The notes under the pieces were generated by a model that was not told the origin of the DNA, made no database searches, and saw only the letters and a list, made by a program, of their open reading frames with translations. From positions 62,001-126,000 of the forward strand of contig CAWINY010000004.1 of NCBI GenBank assembly GCA_963837635.1: DNA of 64,000 bases, written 5' to 3'. Source of the DNA: CAWINY01 sp963837635 (GTDB lineage: Bacteria > Acidobacteriota > Terriglobia > Terriglobales > Acidobacteriaceae). Positions 54,628-63,632 of the stretch are shown in pieces (the first letter of the stretch is position 1; each line of letters opens with the position of its first letter). A program made the translations under genes and the position numbers.

Positions 54628-55190
54628 GCTGTACCCGTTCCCAAAAGCGGAAAAGCCCCATGCCGTTTAGCCAAAGGGCTTCTTCGTGCAGCTCAGTTTC
54701 AAATGCAGTTAGATGGCAAACACTGTATACCAGCAATCAAAAATGTCAAGTCGGCTGACATCTGTGTTTTATAACTGTCAGCTATCACGCCGCCGAACGG
54801 CCGGTGTTGGTTTCGATGGTGACTTTCGACTGTGTTGGAAAGTGCTGGTAATTGCAGCTCTCAATTTCAACGGCAAGCCTAGCAACCCGACTACTCCCAA
54901 TCTCAGCGCAGGTGAGCGAAATACCTGCACTCCTGGCATGAGAATCGGCGCAGCATTTACAGGCGCTTACGGGCTCGAATCCGGCGGGCGAAAATCAGAT
55001 GTTTGTTGCTCAAGTCGTCGGGAGCGGAGCCCGAGGCAGAGGGCACATGCGTGCTCCTAATCCATCGGCGTTTTGCCAGTTTGCGACCCGTTGGCGATGA
55101 CGAACGGGCTATTCCCGTTTAGGGCTTGGCGGCAGTTCGGGGCAGCGCATGATAAGGGCTGATGTTCAGTGACGGTATATGATGGCCACC
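54628..55190. other. Gene-poor region
   Basis: No gene is supported. It holds the likely promoter of the response regulator and, at 55086-55160, GGGCTG-containing sequence (TAAGGGCTGATGTTCAG at 55145) that resembles the target flank of the IS1111 copies. Confidence 0.4.
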
Positions 55191-55613
55191 ATGGGCAGTG
55201 TTGAGAACGCCTACAAAGTGATCGTTGTTCTTGATCGAGAATACGGCGAGCAATTGCCCGAACTGCCAGACAGTGTGCCAGTCTGGGTCGTAGATACGCC
55301 GCCTAATCGAGCAGTGGCCGAAAGGCTATGGGCCGAGCGTCGAGACGAATCTCACTTAACGGGCATCACCACGTTCAAGGTACAGAGCGGTTGTTCGCCA
55401 GATGACATTCTCGTAGGGGAGTTGGGCACGATTGACCTGCACCACGGCGAGTATTCCTCGCAGCCGCCCTATTCGATTCTCGAAGTTATCGGCACTTCTC
55501 TGAACGATACGATCAAGGCTGCACTCGCTGAATTTGGATTCAATGAGTTCCAGTCCTGCGGAACTGGATTCCGCGCCACGCGCCCGCTGCCCGAACGGGA
55601 CAACCGTGGCTGA
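55191..55613 (+). CDS. Small accessory (cassette-type) hypothetical protein
   Basis: This protein of 140 residues starts at ATG 55191: MGSVENAYKVIVVLDREYGE. VPVWVVDTPPNRAVAERLWA and LGTIDLHHGEYSSQPPYSIL follow. It resembles a family of single soil-bacterial genes of unknown function. A palindrome and an IS1111 copy lie right behind it. Confidence 0.7.
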   Translation: MGSVENAYKVIVVLDREYGEQLPELPDSVPVWVVDTPPNRAVAERLWAERRDESHLTGITTFKVQSGCSPDDILVGELGTIDLHHGEYSSQPPYSILEVIGTSLNDTIKAALAEFGFNEFQSCGTGFRATRPLPERDNRG

Positions 55614-55626
55614 CGGTAAACCGTTT

Positions 55627-55681
55627 GCGTGAATGATCGGGGTGGGCGCTCCCGTTTGGGGATTGCTCACGCTAAGGGCTG
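55627..55681. repeat. Imperfect palindrome ending in GGGCTG, IS1111 target 1
   Basis: It begins GCGTGAATGATCGGGG and ends ATTGCTCACGCTAAGGGCTG; TGAGCGTG-type arms pair and GGGCGCTCCC sits inside. IS1111 copy 1 follows directly. Confidence 0.7.
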
Positions 55682-55769
55682 ATGGGATAACGAAGTCGGC
55701 CTCGGATTCGGGCCGAGTACACTGTTTGGGCTTCCAACCAGACAGCGGCTCGGGTCGAAGGAGGCCGAG

Positions 55770-56810
55770 ATGCGCATTATAGGCTGTGATTTGCATACCC
55801 GACAGCAGACTTTGGCGATGCTGGACGTGGATACGGGCGAGATACAGGAGCTTGTCCTCGACCATGAGGGCGCTCAGGTCAGAGAGTTTTACGCCGGACT
55901 GCCAGGTCCGGTGCGGGTTGGCATCGAGGCGACCGGGTCGATGCAGTGGTTTTTGGAACTGATGGACGAGTTGGGTGTGGAGTGCCAGGTCGGACACCCG
56001 GCGAAGATCCGCGCTTGCGAACCGCGCAAGCAGAAGCATGACCGCAGGGATGCAAACTTACTGTTGAGCCTGATGGTGGCCGACCGGTTCCCGGCGATCT
56101 GGATGCCGAGCATCGAGCAACGCGATGTGCGGGCGCTTTTACGCTATCGGCATCAGTGGGTGCGGATCCGTACACGTCTGCAGAACGCGTTGCAATCGAT
56201 CGCGTTGAGCCATGGCCTACGCCGCGGGAGTTCGCTGTGGAGCAAGGCTGGGCTGCAAGCGATCGGCTCGCTGGCGCTACCGGGTTACTCGGCGGAACGG
56301 CGCGATGCGCTGGTTGCCTTGTACCTACACCTGCAAGCCGAGATCGACGAGTTGGATAAGACCGTCGCTGCGTGTGCTGAGCAACGACCGCTTGCCCAAC
56401 TGCTGATGACGCATCCCGGCGTGGGACCGATCACCGCCTTGGCCACCGAAGTGTTGCTGGGCGACCCGACGCGCTTCGTGGACGGCAAAGCCGTGGCCAG
56501 CTACATCGGCATGATTCCGAGCGAGTACTCCAGCGGCGGCCGGCAGCGCTGTGGAGCTCTCAGCAAGCAGGGCAACGCGCTGCTTCGCTTTTTGTGGTGC
56601 GAAGCTGTCGGTCACGCGGTGCGGAAAGACGAGGAACTCAAACGCTTTTATCGACGGAAACTGGCGCAAAAAGGGCTCGGCAAAGCCAAAGTGGCAGCTG
56701 GACGCAAGCTGGGAATCCGGCTGTGGATCATGCTGCGCGACAACATCGACTACGAAGAGTTCTGCCGTCGCGGACGGCAGAGCGGGGGGAGCCCAAGCGG
56801 AGGTGCCTGA
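55770..56810 (+). CDS. IS110/IS1111-family transposase (DEDD + catalytic Ser), copy 1
   Basis: This 346-residue enzyme has a RuvC-like N-terminal domain: IIGCDLHTRQQTLAM (Asp7), VGIEATGSMQW (Glu53) and HDRRDANLLLSLM (Asp91/94). A coiled-coil and a C-terminal IS116/IS110 domain follow: THPGVGPITALATEVLLGDP, then SEYSSGGRQRCGALSKQGN with the catalytic Ser254/255. Intact and identical in all three copies. It catalyses RNA-guided cut and rejoining without target duplication in the known members. Confidence 0.95.
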   Translation: MRIIGCDLHTRQQTLAMLDVDTGEIQELVLDHEGAQVREFYAGLPGPVRVGIEATGSMQWFLELMDELGVECQVGHPAKIRACEPRKQKHDRRDANLLLSLMVADRFPAIWMPSIEQRDVRALLRYRHQWVRIRTRLQNALQSIALSHGLRRGSSLWSKAGLQAIGSLALPGYSAERRDALVALYLHLQAEIDELDKTVAACAEQRPLAQLLMTHPGVGPITALATEVLLGDPTRFVDGKAVASYIGMIPSEYSSGGRQRCGALSKQGNALLRFLWCEAVGHAVRKDEELKRFYRRKLAQKGLGKAKVAAGRKLGIRLWIMLRDNIDYEEFCRRGRQSGGSPSGGA

Positions 56811-57100
56811 GCGTTAACATGGTCCTGCCTCGGCAGTGACCGTTGGGCTGAATAGGCCATCCGCCTCCCCAGGACGGGGAGTCCGAACAGATCATCATGG
56901 TCGTCGACTGACCGAAGAGATGTTTGGTGGGTACACCGCAACGATGAACGGAACGGGCCGAACCAAGGTTGGAAGCAATGGAAGCTATGGTCCAACTGAC
57001 AAGTGCTCTTGCGCGGGCGCCGAGGTGTGTCCGTAGATAGAGAAAAACAAAACCCTCCTACGAAAGAGGAGGGTTGACGAAGCCGACTTCGTTAGAGATG
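56811..57100 (+). ncRNA. Candidate bridge RNA of IS1111 copy 1
   Basis: This 290-base noncoding 3' end is kept exactly in all copies. It holds GGGCTGA at 56845-56851, identical to the target flank plus first IS base. AGAGATGTTT at 56916-56925 is identical to the right terminus plus flank. Two stems are seen: CTCCCC with GGGGAG near 56870, and CCCTCCT with AGGAGGG near 57060. Promoter and RNA ends are not known. Confidence 0.5.
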
Positions 57101-57125
57101 TTCACGACAAGAATGCCGGAGCATA

Positions 57126-57383
57126 ATGCGGCTTACAGGAATGAAGCCCATAACGGTCAATCTTTTGCGAGCCGTGGCGCTGGGACTTGTAGCTCTGGCG
57201 ATTTCGTTCTCACTGTTGGAGCGAGCGGGGGTAGTGTGCGCTGTGCTGATTCGCCGACAGTGGCCTGAGGCGTGGTTTTCGGGATTGATTGTTTGGTACG
57301 CCGAGTTTCTAGTTGCGGGCTTGTCACTCACCATCGCAGTCCTCATCGGGCGATGTGCCGCGAGAAGGTGGCGGGCTGAGTGA
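57126..57383 (+). CDS. Small membrane protein
   Basis: This protein of up to 85 residues (start ATG 57126 or 57141) has two membrane helices (LLRAVALGLVALAISFSLLE and FLVAGLSLTIAVLIGRCAA). Function unknown; typical single cassette-type gene. Confidence 0.55.
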   Translation: MRLTGMKPITVNLLRAVALGLVALAISFSLLERAGVVCAVLIRRQWPEAWFSGLIVWYAEFLVAGLSLTIAVLIGRCAARRWRAE

Positions 57384-57402
57384 TTAGCGTAACGGGCTGT
57401 TA

Positions 57403-57822
57403 TCACTCCTTATGGTGGGAAGCGGGGTGCCAGTCGCGTTTGCAATACCGGCATTGCTTCGCCGCTGGTGATCTTAGGAATTCTCCGCAATAGGGACACC
57501 GAGCTGAAAGGGAGCGGTGAGAACGCCACATTTTGTGTATTCGGAGAATGACGTAGATCACGCCACCTGCAATGGCTCCACCAATCGTCGCCTGTTCAAG
57601 ATTCGTTAACTGCTGTCTTTCCCACGCGGCAATTTCGGCACGCGAATAACGGCTTACCGATAATATAAAGCGAGATATAAAGCGAGACTGCAAAAGAAAA
57701 ATAAGGGGAGTGGCAATCGCACCCATTACCACCGACAGGAGCACATTCCGAAGCTCTCGCGATATGCTTTTGAATGCAGAGGGGCGTTCACTCACAGGTG
57801 TGACTAGACCAGCATCATCCAT
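57403..57822 (-). CDS. Membrane protein with C-terminal zinc ribbon
   Basis: This protein of 139 residues has two membrane segments (VLLSVVMGAIATPLIFLLQS, TIGGAIAGGVIYVILRI) and a ribbon RCPYCGEFLRSPAAKQCRYC with two CxxC pairs. It points against its neighbours. Function unknown. Confidence 0.65.
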   Translation of the reverse strand: MDDAGLVTPVSERPSAFKSISRELRNVLLSVVMGAIATPLIFLLQSRFISRFILSVSRYSRAEIAAWERQQLTNLEQATIGGAIAGGVIYVILRIHKMWRSHRSLSARCPYCGEFLRSPAAKQCRYCKRDWHPASHHKE

Positions 57823-57975
57823 GCCCCTTGTTCTACTCTAATGATCCCGATTTCCGCTACAGTTATTGAAAGCTGCACATGATTGTCGTGAATTTGCCTA
57901 AGCATGAACGAAGGGGCCGCTGTCCGGTTGGTCGCTAACGAGGGCTACCTCCAACAACCAGTTCCTCTGGCAATT

Positions 57976-58146
57976 TCAGTCTTTGCGATACTTCCGCCAA
58001 ACGAAAGCTGCGACCAGAATCCCGCAGAAAATGTAGAGAAGTGCCTGTACTAAGACAATAGATTTGCAGCCTGTTAGCTTGGAGATGAAAATAGCGAGCA
58101 AACCCGCAAGAAAGATTGCCGTCGTAGCGGTTTTGCGAGGCCACAC
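57976..58146 (-). CDS. Possible small membrane protein
   Basis: GTG 58146 gives 56 residues with two hydrophobic segments (ATTAIFLAGLLAIFISKLTG and IVLVQALLYIFCGILVAAFV) and a basic end. AAGGGG lies upstream but at long spacing. Modest support. Confidence 0.4.
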   Translation of the reverse strand: MWPRKTATTAIFLAGLLAIFISKLTGCKSIVLVQALLYIFCGILVAAFVWRKYRKD

Positions 58147-58251
58147 CGCGCAATATTATTTTGTTCCCCTTGGCATGTCATGTTACTAACGTACATGTTG
58201 AATACGCAGGACAACTGGGGTGAAATCCCCATCGCATTCCTTACGGCCAAG

Positions 58252-58329
58252 CATTCCCGTTTCGGGAATCCAGGTTGTTAACCCGCTGGCGGCGATCCCG
58301 GTCTGGGCGGTAATTCACGCGATGGGCTG
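58252..58329. repeat. Imperfect palindrome ending in GGGCTG, IS1111 target 2
   Basis: CCAGGTTGTTAACCCGCTGG at the start and GGGCGGTAATTCACGCGATG then GGCTG at the end. It is about 85 percent identical to 63884-63963. IS1111 copy 2 follows. Confidence 0.75.
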
Positions 58330-58417
58330 ATGGGATAACGAAGTCGGCCTCGGATTCGGGCCGAGTACACTGTTTGGGCTTCCAACCAGACAGCGGCTCG
58401 GGTCGAAGGAGGCCGAG

Positions 58418-59458
58418 ATGCGCATTATAGGCTGTGATTTGCATACCCGACAGCAGACTTTGGCGATGCTGGACGTGGATACGGGCGAGATACAGGAGCT
58501 TGTCCTCGACCATGAGGGCGCTCAGGTCAGAGAGTTTTACGCCGGACTGCCAGGTCCGGTGCGGGTTGGCATCGAGGCGACCGGGTCGATGCAGTGGTTT
58601 TTGGAACTGATGGACGAGTTGGGTGTGGAGTGCCAGGTCGGACACCCGGCGAAGATCCGCGCTTGCGAACCGCGCAAGCAGAAGCATGACCGCAGGGATG
58701 CAAACTTACTGTTGAGCCTGATGGTGGCCGACCGGTTCCCGGCGATCTGGATGCCGAGCATCGAGCAACGCGATGTGCGGGCGCTTTTACGCTATCGGCA
58801 TCAGTGGGTGCGGATCCGTACACGTCTGCAGAACGCGTTGCAATCGATCGCGTTGAGCCATGGCCTACGCCGCGGGAGTTCGCTGTGGAGCAAGGCTGGG
58901 CTGCAAGCGATCGGCTCGCTGGCGCTACCGGGTTACTCGGCGGAACGGCGCGATGCGCTGGTTGCCTTGTACCTACACCTGCAAGCCGAGATCGACGAGT
59001 TGGATAAGACCGTCGCTGCGTGTGCTGAGCAACGACCGCTTGCCCAACTGCTGATGACGCATCCCGGCGTGGGACCGATCACCGCCTTGGCCACCGAAGT
59101 GTTGCTGGGCGACCCGACGCGCTTCGTGGACGGCAAAGCCGTGGCCAGCTACATCGGCATGATTCCGAGCGAGTACTCCAGCGGCGGCCGGCAGCGCTGT
59201 GGAGCTCTCAGCAAGCAGGGCAACGCGCTGCTTCGCTTTTTGTGGTGCGAAGCTGTCGGTCACGCGGTGCGGAAAGACGAGGAACTCAAACGCTTTTATC
59301 GACGGAAACTGGCGCAAAAAGGGCTCGGCAAAGCCAAAGTGGCAGCTGGACGCAAGCTGGGAATCCGGCTGTGGATCATGCTGCGCGACAACATCGACTA
59401 CGAAGAGTTCTGCCGTCGCGGACGGCAGAGCGGGGGGAGCCCAAGCGGAGGTGCCTGA
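58418..59458 (+). CDS. IS110/IS1111-family transposase, copy 2
   Basis: Protein identical to the copy at 55770, with Asp7, Glu53, Asp91/94 and the Ser254/255 motif. Intact. Confidence 0.95.
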   Translation: MRIIGCDLHTRQQTLAMLDVDTGEIQELVLDHEGAQVREFYAGLPGPVRVGIEATGSMQWFLELMDELGVECQVGHPAKIRACEPRKQKHDRRDANLLLSLMVADRFPAIWMPSIEQRDVRALLRYRHQWVRIRTRLQNALQSIALSHGLRRGSSLWSKAGLQAIGSLALPGYSAERRDALVALYLHLQAEIDELDKTVAACAEQRPLAQLLMTHPGVGPITALATEVLLGDPTRFVDGKAVASYIGMIPSEYSSGGRQRCGALSKQGNALLRFLWCEAVGHAVRKDEELKRFYRRKLAQKGLGKAKVAAGRKLGIRLWIMLRDNIDYEEFCRRGRQSGGSPSGGA

Positions 59459-59748
59459 GCGTTAACATGGTCCTGCCTCGGCAGTGACCGTTGGGCTGAA
59501 TAGGCCATCCGCCTCCCCAGGACGGGGAGTCCGAACAGATCATCATGGTCGTCGACTGACCGAAGAGATGTTTGGTGGGTACACCGCAACGATGAACGGA
59601 ACGGGCCGAACCAAGGTTGGAAGCAATGGAAGCTATGGTCCAACTGACAAGTGCTCTTGCGCGGGCGCCGAGGTGTGTCCGTAGATAGAGAAAAACAAAA
59701 CCCTCCTACGAAAGAGGAGGGTTGACGAAGCCGACTTCGTTAGAGATG
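59459..59748 (+). ncRNA. Candidate bridge RNA of IS1111 copy 2
   Basis: Same 290 bases as copy 1, including GGGCTGA and AGAGATGTTT. The flank of this copy continues TTTAC, so the 10-base match to the right junction is complete. Confidence 0.5.
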
Positions 59749-59820
59749 TTTACATCAATTGTCCGTGCCCAACAGTTCCGGTGCGTCTACCGCACCGTTT
59801 CGCAGTAGACTTTAAGGACC

Positions 59821-60366
59821 GTGAAACCCCTTGCAATCCGAGGTGCGCTTTTGTCGGGGCTTGTTTTTTTGCTGGCCCCCGTCGGTTATTCCCAACGCAC
59901 TTCGGCAACTCCGAAAACCCCCACTGATACATTGCGGCACTACATCAACCTGCGCTTACAGTGGGCGGATTGGAGCGAGTATTCACGATTCATCACATGG
60001 CCGGATGAGCCGGGGTGGGATTGCTGGTGGGTCGCACGAGGCTACAGCGTAAATCGCGCAGTCGGTAGCCGCGACAGGGTTGTAATTCCAGTCAGCTACA
60101 GCCGTCTTGGGTTGTTCTGCGTCAACTTCGATTTTGAATCCAATCCGAAAGCTGAGACGGTGCGCTATGAACTAGTCCGTCGAGGCGGAGTCTGGAAAAT
60201 CAATGGCCCGGTGCCGGATTACCCCTACCTCCAATGGCAAGTTTTGCGGGACTGGTCAGCTAAGCAGATTACGGACGAGCAGCAACTGCCGGAGCGGAAG
60301 AAAGACGCGCAAAATGCACTCGACGCACTCGCGGCAGCGGCGGCGAGAGCTAATGTGCCGCGATAA
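59821..60366 (+). CDS. Secreted hypothetical protein
   Basis: This protein of 181 residues starts at GTG 59821 behind AAGGA. It has a signal peptide (IRGALLSGLVFLLAPVGYSQ), then LRHYINLRLQWADWSEYSRF, WDCWWVARGYSVNR and an Ala-rich C-terminal helix. The pattern recalls NTF2-like secreted domains, but that is uncertain. Confidence 0.6.
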   Translation: MKPLAIRGALLSGLVFLLAPVGYSQRTSATPKTPTDTLRHYINLRLQWADWSEYSRFITWPDEPGWDCWWVARGYSVNRAVGSRDRVVIPVSYSRLGLFCVNFDFESNPKAETVRYELVRRGGVWKINGPVPDYPYLQWQVLRDWSAKQITDEQQLPERKKDAQNALDALAAAAARANVPR

Positions 60367-60422
60367 CTGGTGAGAATCCCGGTGGCGATCCCGTTTCCGG
60401 CGGTAACAAGTGCTACGGGCTG
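60361..60422. repeat. Imperfect palindrome ending in GGGCTG, IS1111 target 3
   Basis: GATAACTGGTGAGAATCCCG at the start, CCGGCGGTAACAAGTGCTAC then GGGCTG at the end. It overlaps the stop of the preceding gene. IS1111 copy 3 follows. Confidence 0.65.
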
Positions 60423-60510
60423 ATGGGATAACGAAGTCGGCCTCGGATTCGGGCCGAGTACACTGTTTGGGCTTCCAACCAGACAGCGGCTCGGGTCGAA
60501 GGAGGCCGAG

Positions 60511-61551
60511 ATGCGCATTATAGGCTGTGATTTGCATACCCGACAGCAGACTTTGGCGATGCTGGACGTGGATACGGGCGAGATACAGGAGCTTGTCCTC
60601 GACCATGAGGGCGCTCAGGTCAGAGAGTTTTACGCCGGACTGCCAGGTCCGGTGCGGGTTGGCATCGAGGCGACCGGGTCGATGCAGTGGTTTTTGGAAC
60701 TGATGGACGAGTTGGGTGTGGAGTGCCAGGTCGGACACCCGGCGAAGATCCGCGCTTGCGAACCGCGCAAGCAGAAGCATGACCGCAGGGATGCAAACTT
60801 ACTGTTGAGCCTGATGGTGGCCGACCGGTTCCCGGCGATCTGGATGCCGAGCATCGAGCAACGCGATGTGCGGGCGCTTTTACGCTATCGGCATCAGTGG
60901 GTGCGGATCCGTACACGTCTGCAGAACGCGTTGCAATCGATCGCGTTGAGCCATGGCCTACGCCGCGGGAGTTCGCTGTGGAGCAAGGCTGGGCTGCAAG
61001 CGATCGGCTCGCTGGCGCTACCGGGTTACTCGGCGGAACGGCGCGATGCGCTGGTTGCCTTGTACCTACACCTGCAAGCCGAGATCGACGAGTTGGATAA
61101 GACCGTCGCTGCGTGTGCTGAGCAACGACCGCTTGCCCAACTGCTGATGACGCATCCCGGCGTGGGACCGATCACCGCCTTGGCCACCGAAGTGTTGCTG
61201 GGCGACCCGACGCGCTTCGTGGACGGCAAAGCCGTGGCCAGCTACATCGGCATGATTCCGAGCGAGTACTCCAGCGGCGGCCGGCAGCGCTGTGGAGCTC
61301 TCAGCAAGCAGGGCAACGCGCTGCTTCGCTTTTTGTGGTGCGAAGCTGTCGGTCACGCGGTGCGGAAAGACGAGGAACTCAAACGCTTTTATCGACGGAA
61401 ACTGGCGCAAAAAGGGCTCGGCAAAGCCAAAGTGGCAGCTGGACGCAAGCTGGGAATCCGGCTGTGGATCATGCTGCGCGACAACATCGACTACGAAGAG
61501 TTCTGCCGTCGCGGACGGCAGAGCGGGGGGAGCCCAAGCGGAGGTGCCTGA
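60511..61551 (+). CDS. IS110/IS1111-family transposase, copy 3
   Basis: Protein identical to those at 55770 and 58418. Intact. Confidence 0.95.
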   Translation: MRIIGCDLHTRQQTLAMLDVDTGEIQELVLDHEGAQVREFYAGLPGPVRVGIEATGSMQWFLELMDELGVECQVGHPAKIRACEPRKQKHDRRDANLLLSLMVADRFPAIWMPSIEQRDVRALLRYRHQWVRIRTRLQNALQSIALSHGLRRGSSLWSKAGLQAIGSLALPGYSAERRDALVALYLHLQAEIDELDKTVAACAEQRPLAQLLMTHPGVGPITALATEVLLGDPTRFVDGKAVASYIGMIPSEYSSGGRQRCGALSKQGNALLRFLWCEAVGHAVRKDEELKRFYRRKLAQKGLGKAKVAAGRKLGIRLWIMLRDNIDYEEFCRRGRQSGGSPSGGA

Positions 61552-61841
61552 GCGTTAACATGGTCCTGCCTCGGCAGTGACCGTTGGGCTGAATAGGCCA
61601 TCCGCCTCCCCAGGACGGGGAGTCCGAACAGATCATCATGGTCGTCGACTGACCGAAGAGATGTTTGGTGGGTACACCGCAACGATGAACGGAACGGGCC
61701 GAACCAAGGTTGGAAGCAATGGAAGCTATGGTCCAACTGACAAGTGCTCTTGCGCGGGCGCCGAGGTGTGTCCGTAGATAGAGAAAAACAAAACCCTCCT
61801 ACGAAAGAGGAGGGTTGACGAAGCCGACTTCGTTAGAGATG
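61552..61841 (+). ncRNA. Candidate bridge RNA of IS1111 copy 3
   Basis: Same 290 bases and matches as in copies 1 and 2. Confidence 0.5.
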
Positions 61842-61893
61842 TTTACACTCGTTATCGTGGAACTTAGAAGCGAATCGGCGTAAAGTGCTGGCG

Positions 61894-62034
61894 ATGTTCA
61901 AATTGCGGAACCTGTTGGTCATTGCCGCTATCGCTCTGTTTGTGACGGTTCTGGGCAGTCCTGCCGAGGCTCCCGAACGTTGCGAACAATCCTCATACGG
62001 CGCGTGCTTTCGCCGCTCCAAAAGGAGCTTCTGA
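61894..62034 (+). CDS. Small secreted peptide
   Basis: ATG 61894 gives 46 residues: a signal peptide (LRNLLVIAAIALFVTVLGSP) and a short tail with two Cys. Its stop overlaps the next start (ATGA at 62031-62036 region), so the genes are coupled. Confidence 0.5.
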   Translation: MFKLRNLLVIAAIALFVTVLGSPAEAPERCEQSSYGACFRRSKRSF

Positions 62035-62921
62035 TGACAGAAAGAACCAGTAGGCTAAGAGCGGACGTCGTACTTGCCTTTACATTCGGTGCCACGTTTC
62101 TGGCTACGATTATGGGTGTGGCAGTCTTCGTAAGAGACCCATCACCTCTTCTCATCACCGTAATCAAGATAACTATTGCGTTGGCCGCCGCAGGCGTCTC
62201 CGCAACCATGCCTGGCTTTCTCTCATTTTCCTTTTCACCTATGGCATCAGCCGCGCTCCGCGCAGGGGGAGCCCTTGCGGTGTTTGCCATCGTCTTCTTC
62301 TTTACCCCGGCAGGACTTATTCCGACTTCGTACAAGGCGGCACCCAAGCCACCCGAGCAGGCCCATACTATTGTTACGCGGCGGCTCGGCCTGCAGTTTC
62401 AGCAGGACGGGCAGGTTCTCCCAATTCTGTATGAAGGAAACGACACAGGTGTCGTCATGTTACGGCGTCAAGCTTTCACGATCACTTTACCCAGGCGGAC
62501 CTGGCGGACTCGCGCTGATGACTATCCAGCATTACAAATCACAGTTTCTGCAAATCCCCAAATAGCTGGTCTCGTTAACATTGGCGGTAGTGGCGAGGAG
62601 AACCCGTTCTTTCAACCCGGAACCGGCGTCGCTGACTATGAGTACGGTGATGGCCAGCTCTGGGCAGTATCAGATCTTTCGGATCGTCCTTTTTCGCATA
62701 ACTACATCGTAGGCGGCAGATTCAATGTGGAGGAGGAATTCGAGAGGCGCGGTGTCTACGTCTCGTCTATCGTGACGGATTCGTCGTCAAAGCAAAACCT
62801 TATTCGCACTGCTGAACATATCTACATGATTTTTCGCCTGGACGAGGCTCCGAGCGTAGATCTGAAGCCAACGATCCTCGATATTTCTAACCTTGATCTC
62901 GTGAAGCTTGATTTCAAATAG
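62034..62921 (+). CDS. Hypothetical membrane protein with soluble C-terminal domain
   Basis: This protein of 295 residues starts at ATG 62034 behind AAAAGGAG. Three membrane helices (VVLAFTFGATFLATIMGVAV, LLITVIKITIALAAAGVSAT, LRAGGALAVFAIVFFFTPAG) are followed by a beta-rich domain from about residue 115 (LQFQQDGQVLPILYEGNDTG, VSDLSDRPFSHNYIVGG). No family recognised. It lies alone behind IS1111 copy 3. Confidence 0.65.
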   Translation: MTERTSRLRADVVLAFTFGATFLATIMGVAVFVRDPSPLLITVIKITIALAAAGVSATMPGFLSFSFSPMASAALRAGGALAVFAIVFFFTPAGLIPTSYKAAPKPPEQAHTIVTRRLGLQFQQDGQVLPILYEGNDTGVVMLRRQAFTITLPRRTWRTRADDYPALQITVSANPQIAGLVNIGGSGEENPFFQPGTGVADYEYGDGQLWAVSDLSDRPFSHNYIVGGRFNVEEEFERRGVYVSSIVTDSSSKQNLIRTAEHIYMIFRLDEAPSVDLKPTILDISNLDLVKLDFK

Positions 62922-63268
62922 ACCTAGACATCCGTTACAGCCTCATCGAGAGCTCAGAAAGACCTCTGATCCTCGCACAGATACGAGTCACGCTGCCTAA
63001 ATCGGTCTGGACCCGACGGTGCCGCTGCTTTGTGTGCGCCGACAGGGTCCAGTCCTAGCTCCATGCTGGCGCCGCCATCCAGGGCGGCCCCCAACACCCC
63101 AGCAGGGAAGGACCTTCATCATGCAGATATCGAACGGTTAGAGAAGCATCAGAGGATGATTGGTGAAAACTCCCCTTTGCGTGAATGACCGGGGCGGGCG
63201 CTCCCGATTCGGGATTGTTCACGCTATGGGCTCGCAAGAATACTTCAAATCAGCGTAAAGTGTGTCGG
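62922..63268. other. Intergenic region with palindrome
   Basis: It holds CTGGACCCGACGG with a paired partner GGGTCCAG near 63045 and, from 63179, the GGGCTG-family palindrome. No gene. Confidence 0.5.
63179..63232. repeat. Imperfect palindrome ending in GGGCT, no IS inserted
   Basis: GCGTGAATGACCGGGGCGGG at the start and GATTGTTCACGCTATGGGCT at the end, close to the one at 55627. Confidence 0.7.
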
Positions 63269-63327
63269 ATGAGGAACTCTAAGCCAGAGTCGTTCATCGT
63301 CGGTGCTGTGCTTGGGGGATGTTATTC

Positions 63328-63558
63328 ATGACTGATTCGTACTCAAGACCGCCGTATGGGTTGTTATTATTTGGGATCTTCTCATTTTTCATGGCTGTGC
63401 TTGGGACGTGCACCGGGGTAACGGGTGCACGCTATGGTGGTTGGGTCTACCGCGCCAAAGAACCGAAGCAGTTTTGGCGGCTAGTCGCAATGTATTATCT
63501 CGGTGGTGTTTGTTTCATCGGATACTTCTTGTATAAGGTCTACGGACTTTCAAACTGA
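63328..63558 (+). CDS. Small membrane protein
   Basis: This protein of 76 residues starts at ATG 63328 (overlapping the stop of a 20-residue upstream frame, 63269-63331). Two membrane helices: GLLLFGIFSFFMAVLGTCTG and LVAMYYLGGVCFIGYFLYKV. Function unknown. Confidence 0.5.
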   Translation: MTDSYSRPPYGLLLFGIFSFFMAVLGTCTGVTGARYGGWVYRAKEPKQFWRLVAMYYLGGVCFIGYFLYKVYGLSN

Positions 63559-63632
63559 GCTGATTTTCTCCATGGCCGGTCGCACACCCGCGATCTTTTA
63601 TAATCGGCGAAGTCGATTCCATTGCCATCGTA

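Larger units (their letters stand above)
55682..57100 (+). mobile_element. IS110/IS1111-family element, copy 1 (1,419 bp)
   Basis: The shared unit runs ATGGGATAACG to GTTAGAGATG. Subterminal inverted repeats TAACGAAGTCGGC (55688-55700) and its complement (57082-57094) place it in the IS1111 subgroup. No target duplication. Confidence 0.92.
58330..59748 (+). mobile_element. IS110/IS1111-family element, copy 2
   Basis: Same 1,419-bp sequence as copy 1 with flanks GGGCTG on the left and TTTACATC on the right. Confidence 0.92.
60423..61841 (+). mobile_element. IS110/IS1111-family element, copy 3
   Basis: Same 1,419-bp unit, flanks GGGCTG on the left and TTTACACT on the right. Confidence 0.92.

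Noticed and set aside
57383..57410. GTGATTAGCGTAACGGGCTG then TTATCAC as another full member of the palindrome family
   Set aside because: It is only about 27 bases and lies between convergent genes; it may be a terminator hairpin, so it was not counted among the sites.
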